From positions 1,116,001 to 1,180,000 of the forward strand of contig QUOL01000008.1 in assembly GCA_009761415.1 (NCBI GenBank): 64,000 nt of DNA, written 5' to 3'. This document shows positions 1 to 10,950 of the stretch, piece after piece; position 1 is the stretch's first letter, and every line of letters starts with the position of its first letter. The translations under genes were made by a program, and so were the position numbers. The notes below the pieces were generated by a model that was given only the letters and a program-made list of their open reading frames with translations, searched no databases and was not told where the DNA came from. The DNA comes from Sarcomyxa edulis. Lineage: Eukaryota > Basidiomycota > Agaricomycetes > Agaricales > Mycenaceae.

Positions 1-2
1 CG

Positions 3-389
3 GCTTTTGGAACCATGCCCTCGATGCGTCACAACGGCAGAGGGACGACTACACCCAGGAACCACCGTCGTACACCGAGCGAAGGGATCTTTGCCATGTC
101 CTCTGACGAAGACTCGTCTTCCTCGTCTGCATCGGAGGAGCTGAAGGCGTTGTTTGGGTTGAAGATCGGTAAGGGTCTCCAGACACCGACCCACACCCAC
201 ACCACCAGTGGGAGTGGCACGCCGGGCACTTCCCCTTCGCGCCCGACCAACATGATGACGCCAAAGGAACGTGCGGCTGCGAGAGAGTTGGCAGCGGAGA
301 AAGCTGCCGCCGCTGCTGGGTACTTTGCGAGTTCGATGTTCCAGAACTCGCCCAGTCCGGAAGAGTTGCCTCCTCCGAGGTTTGTCTAA
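3..389 (+). CDS. C-terminal part of an EDC1/PNRC-motif protein (5' end outside window)
   Basis: The frame is open from the window edge to a TAA at 387-389, so this is the end of a gene that starts upstream; an in-frame ATG at 15 is not necessarily the start. The protein is Ser/Thr/Pro-rich and ends in a motif of the form YFASSMFQNSPSPEELPPPRF. That matches the proline-rich nuclear receptor coactivator (PNRC) motif, in which an NSPSP-x-x-LPxPxF core binds the EVH1 domain of Dcp1 in metazoan PNRC and yeast Edc1/Edc2. An Ala/Glu helix (KERAAARELAAEKAAAAAG) precedes the motif, as in fungal relatives. The likely role is enhancement of mRNA decapping. The family call rests on the short motif only; the rest is low complexity. 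Confidence 0.6.
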   Translation, partial: AFGTMPSMRHNGRGTTTPRNHRRTPSEGIFAMSSDEDSSSSSASEELKALFGLKIGKGLQTPTHTHTTSGSGTPGTSPSRPTNMMTPKERAAARELAAEKAAAAAGYFASSMFQNSPSPEELPPPRFV

Positions 390-2365
390 GGTGTTTTTTC
401 TCCTCGTATCGGTATCGGTATCGGGGTAAATTATTTCTTTTTTCTATCCTCTACTCCACCTCGCTTTGCTTTTCCTTTTTGCTATCGTCGTCAACATCGT
501 CACCACCACCCCATCCATCGGTCACTCGTCTAGGACACCCTCACGCTCACTCGTGTGCATCTTTTTGCACGGTTTTCGATTCACCATCGAAAACATTCGG
601 ATCTTCGACACCGACATTAAACAACCCGGCCGTCACTTCGCGATCCACCTCTCTTTCTTTCCGGTCTATATTCCCCAATCTATTTCTCGACTTCTTTTTC
701 TCCCTATTCTTTTCCTTTTTTTTGTCTTGGCGGCTCCAGTACAATGTGTCATCACCATCACTCGCATCGGTCTCACCATTCACTTCCCTCGCATCGCTTT
801 CCATCGAACTTCCACTTGCCTAGCCTATACATCTAAAAACGCGGCCTGGCTCGCTAGGGAGTCCGTTTTTCTTTTCTCAATCTTACCACCCTTGTATCAA
901 AGGCCCGATAACGATCACGATAACGGTTTCAAGAGCGAGCACTCATCCATCCATTCCTACTGTCGATAATTCAACCATACACCCCCTCGCCTCGCTCGCC
1001 GCCCTCAAGTCGAATGTACATAACACATAACGGTCATGCCTTTTTTTCTTTTGCTTATTTATCGCTCCCCCCCTTTACCTCCTCCCACGCACACGCCTTC
1101 CCATCCTTAGACGGGAGTGGTTTTTGTTATTATTGCCCCGAATCCCAAACAAACAAACTGTGTCACTTCTATATTTCTTTGATTGTGGAATTACTCTTTT
1201 CTTTACTACTCTTCTACTCCCCTCTTGTGAATTTACATATATATCTACAGCCTCCCCACTCCCCCCTTCCTACTACCGTTCTAACATATGTTACTTTTTG
1301 AAGACTATTAATTTAATTCATAGTTCCCTTTCTGCTTTTCTTTTTTTCTTTTCTCGTTCTTGGGGTGGTTGTCGGACTTACCCCGTTATATTGTTACTTT
1401 TTATTATGTTTCTCTTTTTGTCCCCTCGGTGCCTCGCCTCCAATTTGTATCAAGTATCGCTCGGCTCGTTTTTCCCCCACCTCCTTCCTCGTCACGACCG
1501 CACACCTATCGCCAACCCTCGTCTTGTTCTTTTCCGTGTGTTATAGTGGTTTCTCCTTTCATAGAAATCTTCGAGAGGGGGCTGGGGGCTCGAGCGGAGG
1601 ACAGAATCATTCTCGGACTCTCGTCTCCCGTCTTTGTCTTTTCTAACTGCCCCATCGACATCCACCGGTTTCACTCGAAAACGTCAAGTCTCCCCTCTCC
1701 CTTGTGACATTATATTGCTTTGCTTGCCTTCTGGTGTACTCAGTTGTGAGTCTCGATCATCGCGCGTCGTGTTGGTGACCGGATCGCTGATATCTCCATA
1801 CTTTTCTTTTGTAGAACCCCACCCGTATACATGCAGATACCCCGTACATATCCCCCATCACCTTTATCACCGTGCTGCATTCTCCCACACACGAACTCGA
1901 CCTCGACCTCGAACTCTACCCCGCTTGGACTTCAACTGTCATAGCCAATAGAATCTGTACATATCATATTTTCAAGCGGTGGTCATCCTCTCCACCCCAC
2001 CTATATCCCGTTTTTCTTCATTCCTACCCCAGTATCCACACGCTCCTTACTATACGCACCACCAGTCATATCTACCTATCAACCGAACTCCAAACACTCA
2101 ACACTCAACACGCATTCATTGCCCTCAAAGAAAATCAAATTGTTTTACTATATTCTGAGTAGTACTTCTCGTGGCGATAATATATATATGTTATTGTTGT
2201 TCGTTGGTATTCGTGACTGAATACCGAGTATTGGGCATTGCATCGAACGATGGGTGAGGGACGCGATGGTCCTACACGCTTCCAAGGAAAAAGGCAAAAT
2301 TGTATTCTCTGGCGCGCCCCGCTCATCATATTAATGCTGCACGAAGTACATGATCACTCGAGCTC
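390..2365. other. Gene-free pyrimidine-rich stretch
   Basis: No convincing gene. From about 430 to 2130 the + strand is strongly enriched in C and T, with many T and CT runs. Open frames here (for example 466-969, 1124-1546) are Ser/Leu/Phe/Pro-rich products of that composition and show no domain. A short tandem repeat of the unit GTATCG lies at about 405-425. The stretch presumably holds the 3' UTR of the preceding gene and intergenic DNA. Confidence 0.6.
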
Positions 2366-2369
2366 AACG

Positions 2370-2788
2370 TACTACTTTTGACCCTCAAGAATTTGAAGCT
2401 TGAAGGAGGGAAGTCAGCGACGGAGAGATGCCTCGGGTAAGCGTTCAGTAACATCTCATCAGTCGTATCTAGCTTCATGTTAGCTGCATGTTGATATGCA
2501 TATGCTCTTTCTTTGTAGATGACGTTTCGCGTAAGCATTCACTTTCCTTCCTTAGTATAACGCTCTCCACTTATTCTTGCTATCGATAGACTCGCAGAGA
2601 CTCGATTTTTTGCGGAGCTTATTCGCAAGTTCTACTTCACCCTTCCGGACGACATTGTCATAAAGAAGAGCCTTGCACTGACTGTCATCTCGGCCACTAG
2701 TGATAGTGTACAGTCTTCACCTCCGAGTCCGAGTCTTGCAATGAGAAATGGTGATCGGATTGAAAGCTCGACGAGCATATCGTATTAA
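2370..2788 (+). pseudogene. Decayed cytochrome P450 C-terminus
   Basis: Read on the + strand, about 2400-2438 gives a degraded haem-loop ending in RCLG. An intron-like GTAAGC...TAG follows, then a 12-nt exon (2519-2530) encoding stop-Arg-Phe-Ala where P450s have Trp-Arg-Phe-Ala, a second GTAAGC...TAG intron, and an exon beginning LAETRFFAELIRKF. This continues LPDDIVIKKSLALTVI, the typical C-terminal P450 beta region, and runs to a TAA at 2786-2788. The last exon closely resembles the tail of the P450 gene at 15432-24057 (AELVRKF...LPEDVI...SLAVTVI). No N-terminal two-thirds is visible upstream. It is therefore a truncated relic, with a probable Trp-to-stop change after the haem Cys. Confidence 0.6.
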
Positions 2789-3578
2789 TATCGTGTTCTG
2801 GCCCATTTGTGAACATGGCGCGTACTTGTATGATCCTAGTACCTCCGTAGCATCTGAATTGGATCTAGATTTTGTGAATTTCTGACACAGAGGGCGAAAG
2901 CTCAGGAAGATCGTGCAGGGGGAAAGCAAAACCTATGGAATCGCGAAGCTTGTTGACCGTGACTTTCTCACAAGAGATTGTCTTCCTTGTCGCTCATTTT
3001 ATTCTCTGACTTACAACGACAAATGGTTGGAGCTATATCTCCGTGGTATTTACCATATTAAGGTCATCAGCACTGGCACTGGCAGTGGCCATGAGTACTC
3101 AGTGTGGCGTGGCTGTCAAAGTGTGTCAAAACTGTGTCTTCTTGTAGGTTATCTTCTCTGGCGTATACATATAACCCGCCAGAGACGCGGAAATGGTGTG
3201 ATCTCTAGAAAATCTACCAGAATTTCCTTGACCAAGTGTAAGAACTTTGACCTGGCTTTGACCGCTGACAGGGGTTTGCACGACGTACGTGAATTTCCTG
3301 TGGATATCCTTGAGGATAAAGAATGAGGTTTATCGATCTTCGAGGCTAGGCTAGCGATGATGACTGTGGAACGATCACTTCGCTGCCAAGGATTCGGATT
3401 GCAGAATTGGACGCTCTACAAGTCTCCGATATTAGCAAGATATTAGACCTATTGCTGGAGTCTGAGTTCCGTCTAGAATTGGTCCCTGAGTGCCGCATAG
3501 TAGGGTTAGGCCTCTATCTTGATATATATAGCGAGCATGTTTACAGCACTGGCAGTCTCATTATCACCCACAAGTACT
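2789..3578. other. Intergenic, upstream of the amine oxidase
   Basis: No gene or RNA recognised. The 137-aa open frame at 2913-3326 has no family features. The region must hold the promoter and 5' UTR of the downstream oxidase; no clear TATA box was identified. Confidence 0.5.
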
Positions 3579-5781
3579 ATGGCAGATGCTTCGAGCGTAC
3601 GCGCCAAAGTCGCACAGTATTTTGTCAACAAGAAGCTTCACGAACTCGATGGCCTTCACATCAATGCCAATGAAGCGTACACCATTGTCAAGCACGCCCT
3701 TCCGTTCGGATTTAAGCCTAAGGACCCTCCTGATAGCGACGTGCTCCAGGATCAGCCTTTGCTCCCTCCAATAGATATCGACATAGGGCAAGGCAATGCG
3801 TACTCTTGGAAGGCCCTGCTCGACATAATATCCCGAAGACGGCGGCACCACGTTGATCTTCCACCATGGTATCGCGTTGCCATCATCGGTGCTGGTGTCG
3901 CAGGCCTGCGCACCGCAATGCTTCTGCAGGACATGGGTATTCCATACGAGATCTTTGAGGCGAGCGAGCGAGCCGGAGGTCGGGTCTTTACATACGAGTT
4001 TCCTGCAAAAGACAATCAAGGAAAACACGATTATTATGACGTTGGCGCCATGCGGTTTCCAAAGAATGTAGCGAACAATATGACATTCGACCTGTTCGAG
4101 GAGCTTGGGTTTTCGAGAAACTCGAGAAAATCGCGCAAGTTGATTAAGTATGTGTTTTCGACTGGTGACAATATCCGTCTGTATAACGGTGAGGATTGAT
4201 TATGCATGAAGTAGGCTTGATGACTCAATGAATATAACACAGATATCAAGACTACCCAACTTGTCGCCCAATCAGCGGGCGATCATTTCAAGGATGAAAT
4301 TGTGAGTACTTGCCGTCTGTTGCATGATTTTGCACAGCTCATCAAAAAGCAGGTACCAAAAGAATACTTTTATAAAGAGTGGGTTGACTTGAGGGGTGAT
4401 ACAGTGTACGGGGTGAACGCATGTGCCGCGGAGGCCTACGATCCATTTCGAAGGGCACTAATTGACAACTTCGAACAAGGATGGAGTGAGTTGATGAAGT
4501 ATGATTGGGCTTCAATTAGGTCTTACCTCACGCGAGAGAAGCCGAACTATCCGTTGACTGTCGTGCATTGGATGGAGAACAGGCTCAGCGGGACAGGTGA
4601 TTACGATGGAGCGTTGTCTGAAGTAGTTGTTCCTTTCTCTAGCTGGCGACATCATACTTATATCACTCTGCAGGGGATAGTCCAGTCTTTTGACTATGAT
4701 GATCCCAGCAAGGATGTGGAATGGTGGTGTGTCGAAGGCGGCGGAAAGGTGTTGATCAATGCCATGCTCGAGACGCTCCAGCGGAAGCCAGTCTACGGCC
4801 AATACGTCACGTCTCTGGAACTAGTCGAGCGGTTCCCATACGAGTGCTTCCCAGATCAAACTGGGTCTTCTGACCAATTCCCCTTCATGAAAGTTAGTAT
4901 TGGAAAAAAAAAGAGATACTTTGCTCACGTCGTTTCGACCACCACGTTTGCAAATCTCAGCATAATCGATACGGACAGAGTATCTATGTCCTATACGCAA
5001 CGCCAGGCCATCCGTACCCTTAATTACGCTCCAGCGGTCAAGGTTGCTATCAGGTTCAAGACGCGGTGGTGGGAGCAGAGTGGTATGCCCCAGTTTGGAG
5101 GCTCTAGCTATACAGACAGGCCGAGTCGGGTTGTAGTATACCCTAGCTACGGATTAGGTGAGGACGGCTCCGGTGTGTTGATAGTGGCGTATAATTGGCG
5201 CGTAATCTCTCCCCCCACTAGACTGCGTGCTGACCAGCACAAATAGGTTCCAAGATGCCTCTCGCTTCGGTGCCCTTATTCAGAACCCCGAAGGGTCCAC
5301 GCAGCTTGACCCGGATCGTACACGTCCGAAATCAGAAGAGCTGCTCCTCGAGCGGATCTACGGAGACCTTGCTGCGTTGCATGGGATAGAAGTGAAGCAG
5401 CTTCGGAAGGATACTCTCGACTACCACGCATTCGACTGGTACCAGAATCCATACACCATGGGTGCCTTCGCGCACTACACGCCCGGGCAGTATAGTACTT
5501 TCTTTGCTGATATTGTACAGCCTGCTGCGCATGGACGTTTCCACCTAGCAGGTGAAATCGCGAGCCACTACCACGGTTGGGTAGCCGGAGCGTTAGACTC
5601 AGCGGTGCGAGTGGTGAACGAGATTCTTTTCGCAGACCAACCACATTTGCTTGACAAATTCCGAGAGAAGTATGGACTGAGCTCCATCTTCACTGACGTG
5701 GATAGCGCCGAGAAACAATGCCTCAAGGGATGGTTTTCGAAAGAATTGGAAGAGGCGGAGGCCAAGTCTGAGAAACTGTGA
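3579..5781 (+). CDS. FAD-dependent amine oxidase (L-amino-acid oxidase-like)
   Basis: Exons 3579-4188, 4243-4301, 4353-5197 and 5247-5781 join in phase to about 682 aa. The N-terminal third carries a dinucleotide-binding motif IIGAGVAGLRTAMLL (about residue 102), followed by the FEASERAGGRV segment of flavin amine oxidases. The C-terminus has FHLAGEIASHYHGWVAGALD, the second FAD-contacting motif near the active site. Family members deaminate L-amino acids or amines with O2, giving the keto acid or aldehyde, NH3 and H2O2. The substrate cannot be told from sequence. The start at 3579 (MADASS) was chosen because it directly precedes the conserved region; an in-frame ATG at 3537 is possible. The last intron appears to be GC-AG (see findings). 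There is no obvious secretion signal. Confidence 0.85.
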
Positions 5782-6226
5782 AACTGGGCTTGCAATACTG
5801 ACAAGAACGATAACGAAGATACGTAGCTGTACAAAATTCCTCTAACGCCAGAAAATGATATCGGTCGGTTGCAAAATGGGCATCCATATGATTATTGAAG
5901 CATTGTCAGGAGTCAACAGTCGATTTTGAGTTGAAGAGCGTAGACGTGACCGTAGAGCTTGGACATGGACACTCTATGTAGACATGCCATCGAAATCGGG
6001 TGGAAAGCGCGACATCAGTGACGCTTGAAGATCTGCTGTAGATTCTCAGTGTAAGTAGTATAGTCGTCAGCGTGACCAACGTCGCCAGCAACGGTGTCCC
6101 TTCAAGTTCCACTTCTGGAATAGTAGAAGGTGAACGGCTTGTATACATTGTGTCTTGGTTCGTAGACTTAGATATATATGTACTACACGCACATAAAGAG
6201 GAACACGACGGTCGTCAGAGCCCTCC
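5782..6226. other. Intergenic between convergent 3' ends
   Basis: This lies between the stop of the amine oxidase (+) and the stop of the WD40 gene (-). No gene, repeat or RNA seen; 3' UTRs of both are expected here. Confidence 0.6.
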
Positions 6227-9200
6227 TCATTGGTTACCACTTGGATCATCAGCAAAGGCCACTACTCGTTCACGAAGCGTTGACCCATTTTCGAGCGAGC
6301 TCTCCTGAGTATGCAGTGAGGCCTCGAAATCTTGCTGTGTAATGGGACTGTCCGTTCGGTCCATCCCCACCTCGAAGGGGGACGGAGAACGTGGAGCCGG
6401 GCTCTCGTTTCCCACCTGGATCCGAATTTCTTCGTTTCCGAGTTTCATCTTGTCTTCCGTGGGTTGTGTCCAAATCCTGACAGCACCGTCGTGACTGCCT
6501 GTGGCAAACATGAAGGGATTATCTGCAGCAGAGTTCCACGAGATGCACGTCAAGTCACCACCTAGAGCTTGAGCCTTAAATTGATGGAGCAGTGCGCCAG
6601 ACTCCTGATCCCATATATGTATGTCACCCGCTTTAGACCGATCAAAGAGTCAGAGACGCAACAAGGATATAGCAAACGAGCTCGACTTGCCTTTTCCAGC
6701 GCACAACACAAGTTCGTCATTCTTTCCACCGAAGTAGCTTGGCCCAGCAAAGTCGACAGGGACCTTAGGCATATATGTATGCCGAAGAGTAAGTCTGGCT
6801 GTCGTAATTGCACTGTTTTCTCTGTCTTTGACAAGTTCTAGTCTCCAGAGTTGCGGAGGTGCCTAATGGAATCAACACGATTAATATTTTGCTCGGGATA
6901 CAAAGAAATGAAACAAGCTGACCTTGTTTTCATAGCTAATCAGAGCGACCAATCCCTTTCGAGCCAGTGTGATGTCGCGGACATCATTGAGAACAGGCGT
7001 TTGACTGAAAGAATGATGAGTACGCGTGATAAAGCAAAAGGAACGAACAACTTCACTTTTCGATTTGTTTAGTGGCCATGTTATAGACTTCACAGAATCA
7101 TGAGGGTTTTATAACTTGAAGTGAAGGGAATTGAGCTTTACCAACGAGCCGTTTCTCTACTCGAGATCTACTAGGTTGCAATCCTGTAGGAGATTCCAAC
7201 AATGGACCAACACCGAGGAGCCGTAGACCGTCAGGTGTCACCGCTACATCATGCAGTTTCATTCGGCCGAAATTGTAAGAATCGAGTATCTGAGAAGCAC
7301 GGTCAGTAGTCTGTACTTCGACAGGTTCATGCAAAGAAGCTAACATTGCCGTTGAGATCCTGAATATATATATACAAAGTTTATGAGAACGAAAACATAA
7401 ATAAGAGTAGTGTCTGCTTACCAACTTTGTAACATCGCTACCCTCGACTGACATGAAGGCTAAAGAAAGCTCTATCATCAAACAAGACAAGACAAGACAA
7501 GACAAGACATGTATATCTTCATACCTTCCCCGCCAGGGAACCATGTCATAGACTCGACGGCTTTACGACGATCGATAGTCTTCTTACAGACTCCGTCCTA
7601 ATGCATAGTTTCGACGATTGGAAGACCGTCAGAAAAGCTCTGAATATAGAATAGTGTGACGCCTTTGCCTCATTGACCTACCTCGGTCCAGACTTTAATA
7701 CCGCGGTTGAGTTTTGTCAGAAGCAAATTGCCATTCGGAGACCTGGAGAAAAGATGAGAGACGAAACACTCTCAGAGAAAATGGCATCCATACCAGGCAA
7801 CTTGCCCTACAAATCCCCGGGCATGGGCGAGGATACGATGAGAGGTAAAGGGATCCTATCGAAGTCTCAGTACATAATGCAAACGACAACGAGGACACCA
7901 CTCACTCCTACTCGGAAGATGACTGACGTCTTATCCCAGCTGAGAAATCGGAATAATGAGCATCAAGACAGATGTCCGGAATGAAAAGCTACGTACCTAG
8001 AAGTCGCCAAAAACTTGCCATTCGGGGAGAACTGAAGGTGACGAACAAGCGCCGCATGTGCCGCAAGATCCTGGGTATTTTCCAAGCCTTTCAGTTTCGG
8101 TACCAGTGCAGCGACTCGAGAACGAAGAACAGTGGTCACAGGTTCTTCCGAGGCCTTCCTTCTATCCCCATTATTATTCAAAGTCGAAGATGTTGTTCGC
8201 TGCCGATGTGGAACGCGAGTACCGAAGGGTGACGATACAGCAGACCGCATCTTGACACTCCGCAAGGCATTCTGCCATAGTTGTTTACCGGGTGACGACG
8301 GAGACTCTGAGTGCACAGGACCCTGTTTCTCCAAGAGGGAGTCTGGGGATGAAGGAGAGTATGGGATGCTAGGCGAATTAGGCTCGGTGGTGAGTACCGA
8401 TACTGATTGAGCGTCGGAGGGTCGTTTGATGTGTCCTGGAATCAAGTTAGGACTATTCGTGAAGGGGAGTCCGTTCTCGAGGTCATCGCTCTCTGAGTCT
8501 AGATCTCGTGCATAGCATCCGGTCAAGTTGATAATCTTCGAACACAACGATTTGAAAAGCCTAAACATGCGTCGGAGCTGGCAAGCATTCCAAGAGAATA
8601 TATGCCTGAGGAGTTCCATCCCTGGAAGGGCGAGAAATTGGTCTTTGCTTTCGATCAAGACATCACCAAGCCACTTTTTTCCTCGGTGGCGAAGGAATAT
8701 CCAGCGTTCGGAAGCAAACCAGGTGGATACGGCTGCGAGACCGAAGCTGGTGAATGCAGTGAACACCGTAGTGATCGTCGAGGTGACAGGATTCTGAACA
8801 TCCATGATCAGTAAGATTTTCAGATAGATAGTGTGTAAGATATAGGCTACGAACTTGATTCGATGCATAGGCGAAACAGCAGAGACCGATCGAGAAAGAT
8901 GCCACGGACATAACTAGGAATACTAGGGGAGATCTTTTGATCCAAATCAGAACCCACCAGGGCACACGATGCCCAGGGCTACGACTGGGGACAAAAATCG
9001 ATTAATGGAGGCGCACAGGAAAAGCTGCATGAGTTGAGTTGCTTACTACATGGCTTGCTTCCAGGTGAGACCGAGTAGACTGTTCACAGCAGCACCGATG
9101 CTGAACACCAGTGATGCAAACCAAAAACAATTGACGGCGTCAGCGATCGGACTGTGATCAATGTTGTACGAGAATTGTAAAGTTGTCGCAGTTACAGCTG

Positions 9201-10511
9201 AGAAGAACGTGGCGACGGTTGATAGATTTAACAAGTTCGTCGCGCCGTGCTTTTGGGCGAAACGAATTGTTGGCACACCTGGTCCAGGATTAGTATGCTT
9301 GCAAAGGAGAGAAGAATAAATACCAACCAATTTCGATGAACATCGAAAGGGTGGATGTGATGCTGTCAATGTGTTCCACCTTTACAGGTATAAAGTCAGT
9401 CGACAGCACGGGCGTTCAGAAGGTACAGCTAACCATTTCAGACGTGAGGTCGTGTATATATCTTTGGACGGCAGGATATCGAAATTGACCACGATATTCC
9501 TTCAGGCATGAAGCCCAGTACTGTGGAGATACATGAGCGTGGAGGGAATATGACGGTGGCGCGCAAGTACCTTCAAGTCACCCTCAAAGGATATTATGGA
9601 CGCATTGACAGCTTCGTCAGTGAATTCGGGGAACTCGTTGAGGCAGTACAAGAAGGTCGTGACGTCTACTGCTAAGCTCTCAAGCTGCTCCGGAAAATTC
9701 TCTGGATCTAGACTCTCATCTACGATGGGCCTTGCAACATTAGGTGGGGGTTTGTATCGTCGGGCTGGTCTTTGACGGCTTTGATTGGGGTCGATGAGAT
9801 TTTCAGCGCGTGGTTGACGGACAACTTTCCGAGGAAAGAGGTCTGCAGCGTTTTCACGGAATAAGAATAGAATCTGCGCGAGTCGCTCTCGGAGATGAAA
9901 GGCCGAGGAGAGTATACCGACAGAACTTCCAAGCTGACGGGCTGCATTCGCAAAGTTGCGTAGCTGTGAAGGGCATCAGATTGGATCTTTCAGGGCACAC
10001 CACTGCCATACCTCTTTATCCAGATTGTTGATTCTCCTGATCAGCAAAAGTCAACTAGGAAGCTCGAACGACAATCAAGGGAAACACAAACTTCTGGAAT
10101 CGATTAAACGACTCTGCGCCCACAACCTGGAGATGCTCATCGACGGTAGCTGTTTCATGGTCAACGAGACGGTCTCTGAACGTCGATCAATGCACTCACG
10201 AACATCCCTGTCATCTTCAAAACTCGGTTGTTGATTAGGTCCTAACACAGTGAGGTAAGAAAATGAGAGTGCAAAGAGCGCCCGCTGACTCACGCCCGTT
10301 CAAGTCACTCTCTTGGGCCAATTGCCCGAGTATATCAAGAAGGCTCATCATAGTCTGTCTCCGTTTGGTATCCATTCGTGGTTCGCTCAAGCTGACCGTA
10401 TCGTCAGTCTGATTTCTCCACGTCGCGCAGATTATAGTCTCACCGATTGGTAGGAGTAGAGGCACCTCCGGGGAGAGTGTCACTCAAATCATTAGGAAAT
10501 GCAGCCGGCAT
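6227..10511 (-). CDS. Membrane-anchored WD40-repeat protein (agaric family)
   Basis: About 18 exons read on the minus strand from ATG 10509-10511 to TGA 6227-6229. The N-terminal part contains RFQK/RINNLDKELRNFANAA (about 9870-10170) and LGSSVGILSSAFHLRERLAQ, probably a helical or coiled-coil region. Hydrophobic segments at about 9060-9280, 8870-8960 and 8740-8800 look like three or four membrane spans. A Ser/Pro-rich linker follows (8040-8600). WD40 blades fill the C-terminal half, with recognisable HAALVRHLQFSPNGKFLATS, WDKTSVIFRVG, ILDSYNFGRMKLHDVAVTPD, GDIHIWDQESGALLHQF and FATGSHDGAVRIWTQ. The tail is acidic and low complexity. The C-terminal propeller resembles WDR26/GID7-type proteins, but I know no function for this membrane-linked arrangement. 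Several exon borders, especially the first four, are inferred from phase. One intron (6631-6690) is GC-AG. Confidence 0.75.
7482..7509. repeat. Pentanucleotide microsatellite (ACAAG)n
   Basis: About five tandem copies of ACAAG lie inside an intron of the WD40 gene. It is a simple repeat with no coding consequence. Confidence 0.9.
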
Positions 10512-10950
10512 GACTATGAGACGTGCATCTCAGTAGACAATCCTGGAAGCGACGGTAAGATCACTCACATCTATATGGCATTCCAGTTTGACTGTCAAGC
10601 CGTCCGATGAGCGTTAAATTCGTTGATCACTGTCTCGGTCGTGTGAGACTAGTAAACGGTCGTTCCAGATCGTATAAAGCTGAACGTGAGGCGCGTGAGG
10701 GGTATATGAAGGTCCAGGACTGCAGGCAGGATAACACAGGTATGCGAATAACGAGCAGTGATACCGCGAGGCTGCATGCACGCTAGTTCCTGACAGAACT
10801 TGAAATATAAGCGCCCATCAGTTGCCGACGGGCGTTCCTTCAGAATCCTTGGGCGTTCCATGGATCCAATTGCACTAAATTTATATTCGCAATTTAGTCT
10901 TGAAAATTCATTTTGGGGGGATAATTGATCCTGTCTCTTCCCCTCATCTA
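10512..10950. promoter_or_regulatory. Divergent intergenic region, WD40 gene / UBE3D-like gene
   Basis: A 439-bp spacer between two genes transcribed away from each other. It should contain both promoters. A GTGAGT...TCATAG block at about 10513-10570 on the minus strand could be a 5' UTR intron of the WD40 gene. The minus-strand open frame 10649-10999 shows no family features. Confidence 0.45.

Noticed and set aside
1014..1951. Several overlapping ORFs of 90-140 codons
   Set aside because: Composition artefacts of the pyrimidine-rich tract; no domains, splice logic or start context.
7560..7676. Apparent in-frame stop (TAG) in the WD40 gene
   Set aside because: The stop lies in an intron of about 92 nt that ends ...TGCATTAG; joining WTE directly to DGVCKKTIDRR restores the frame.
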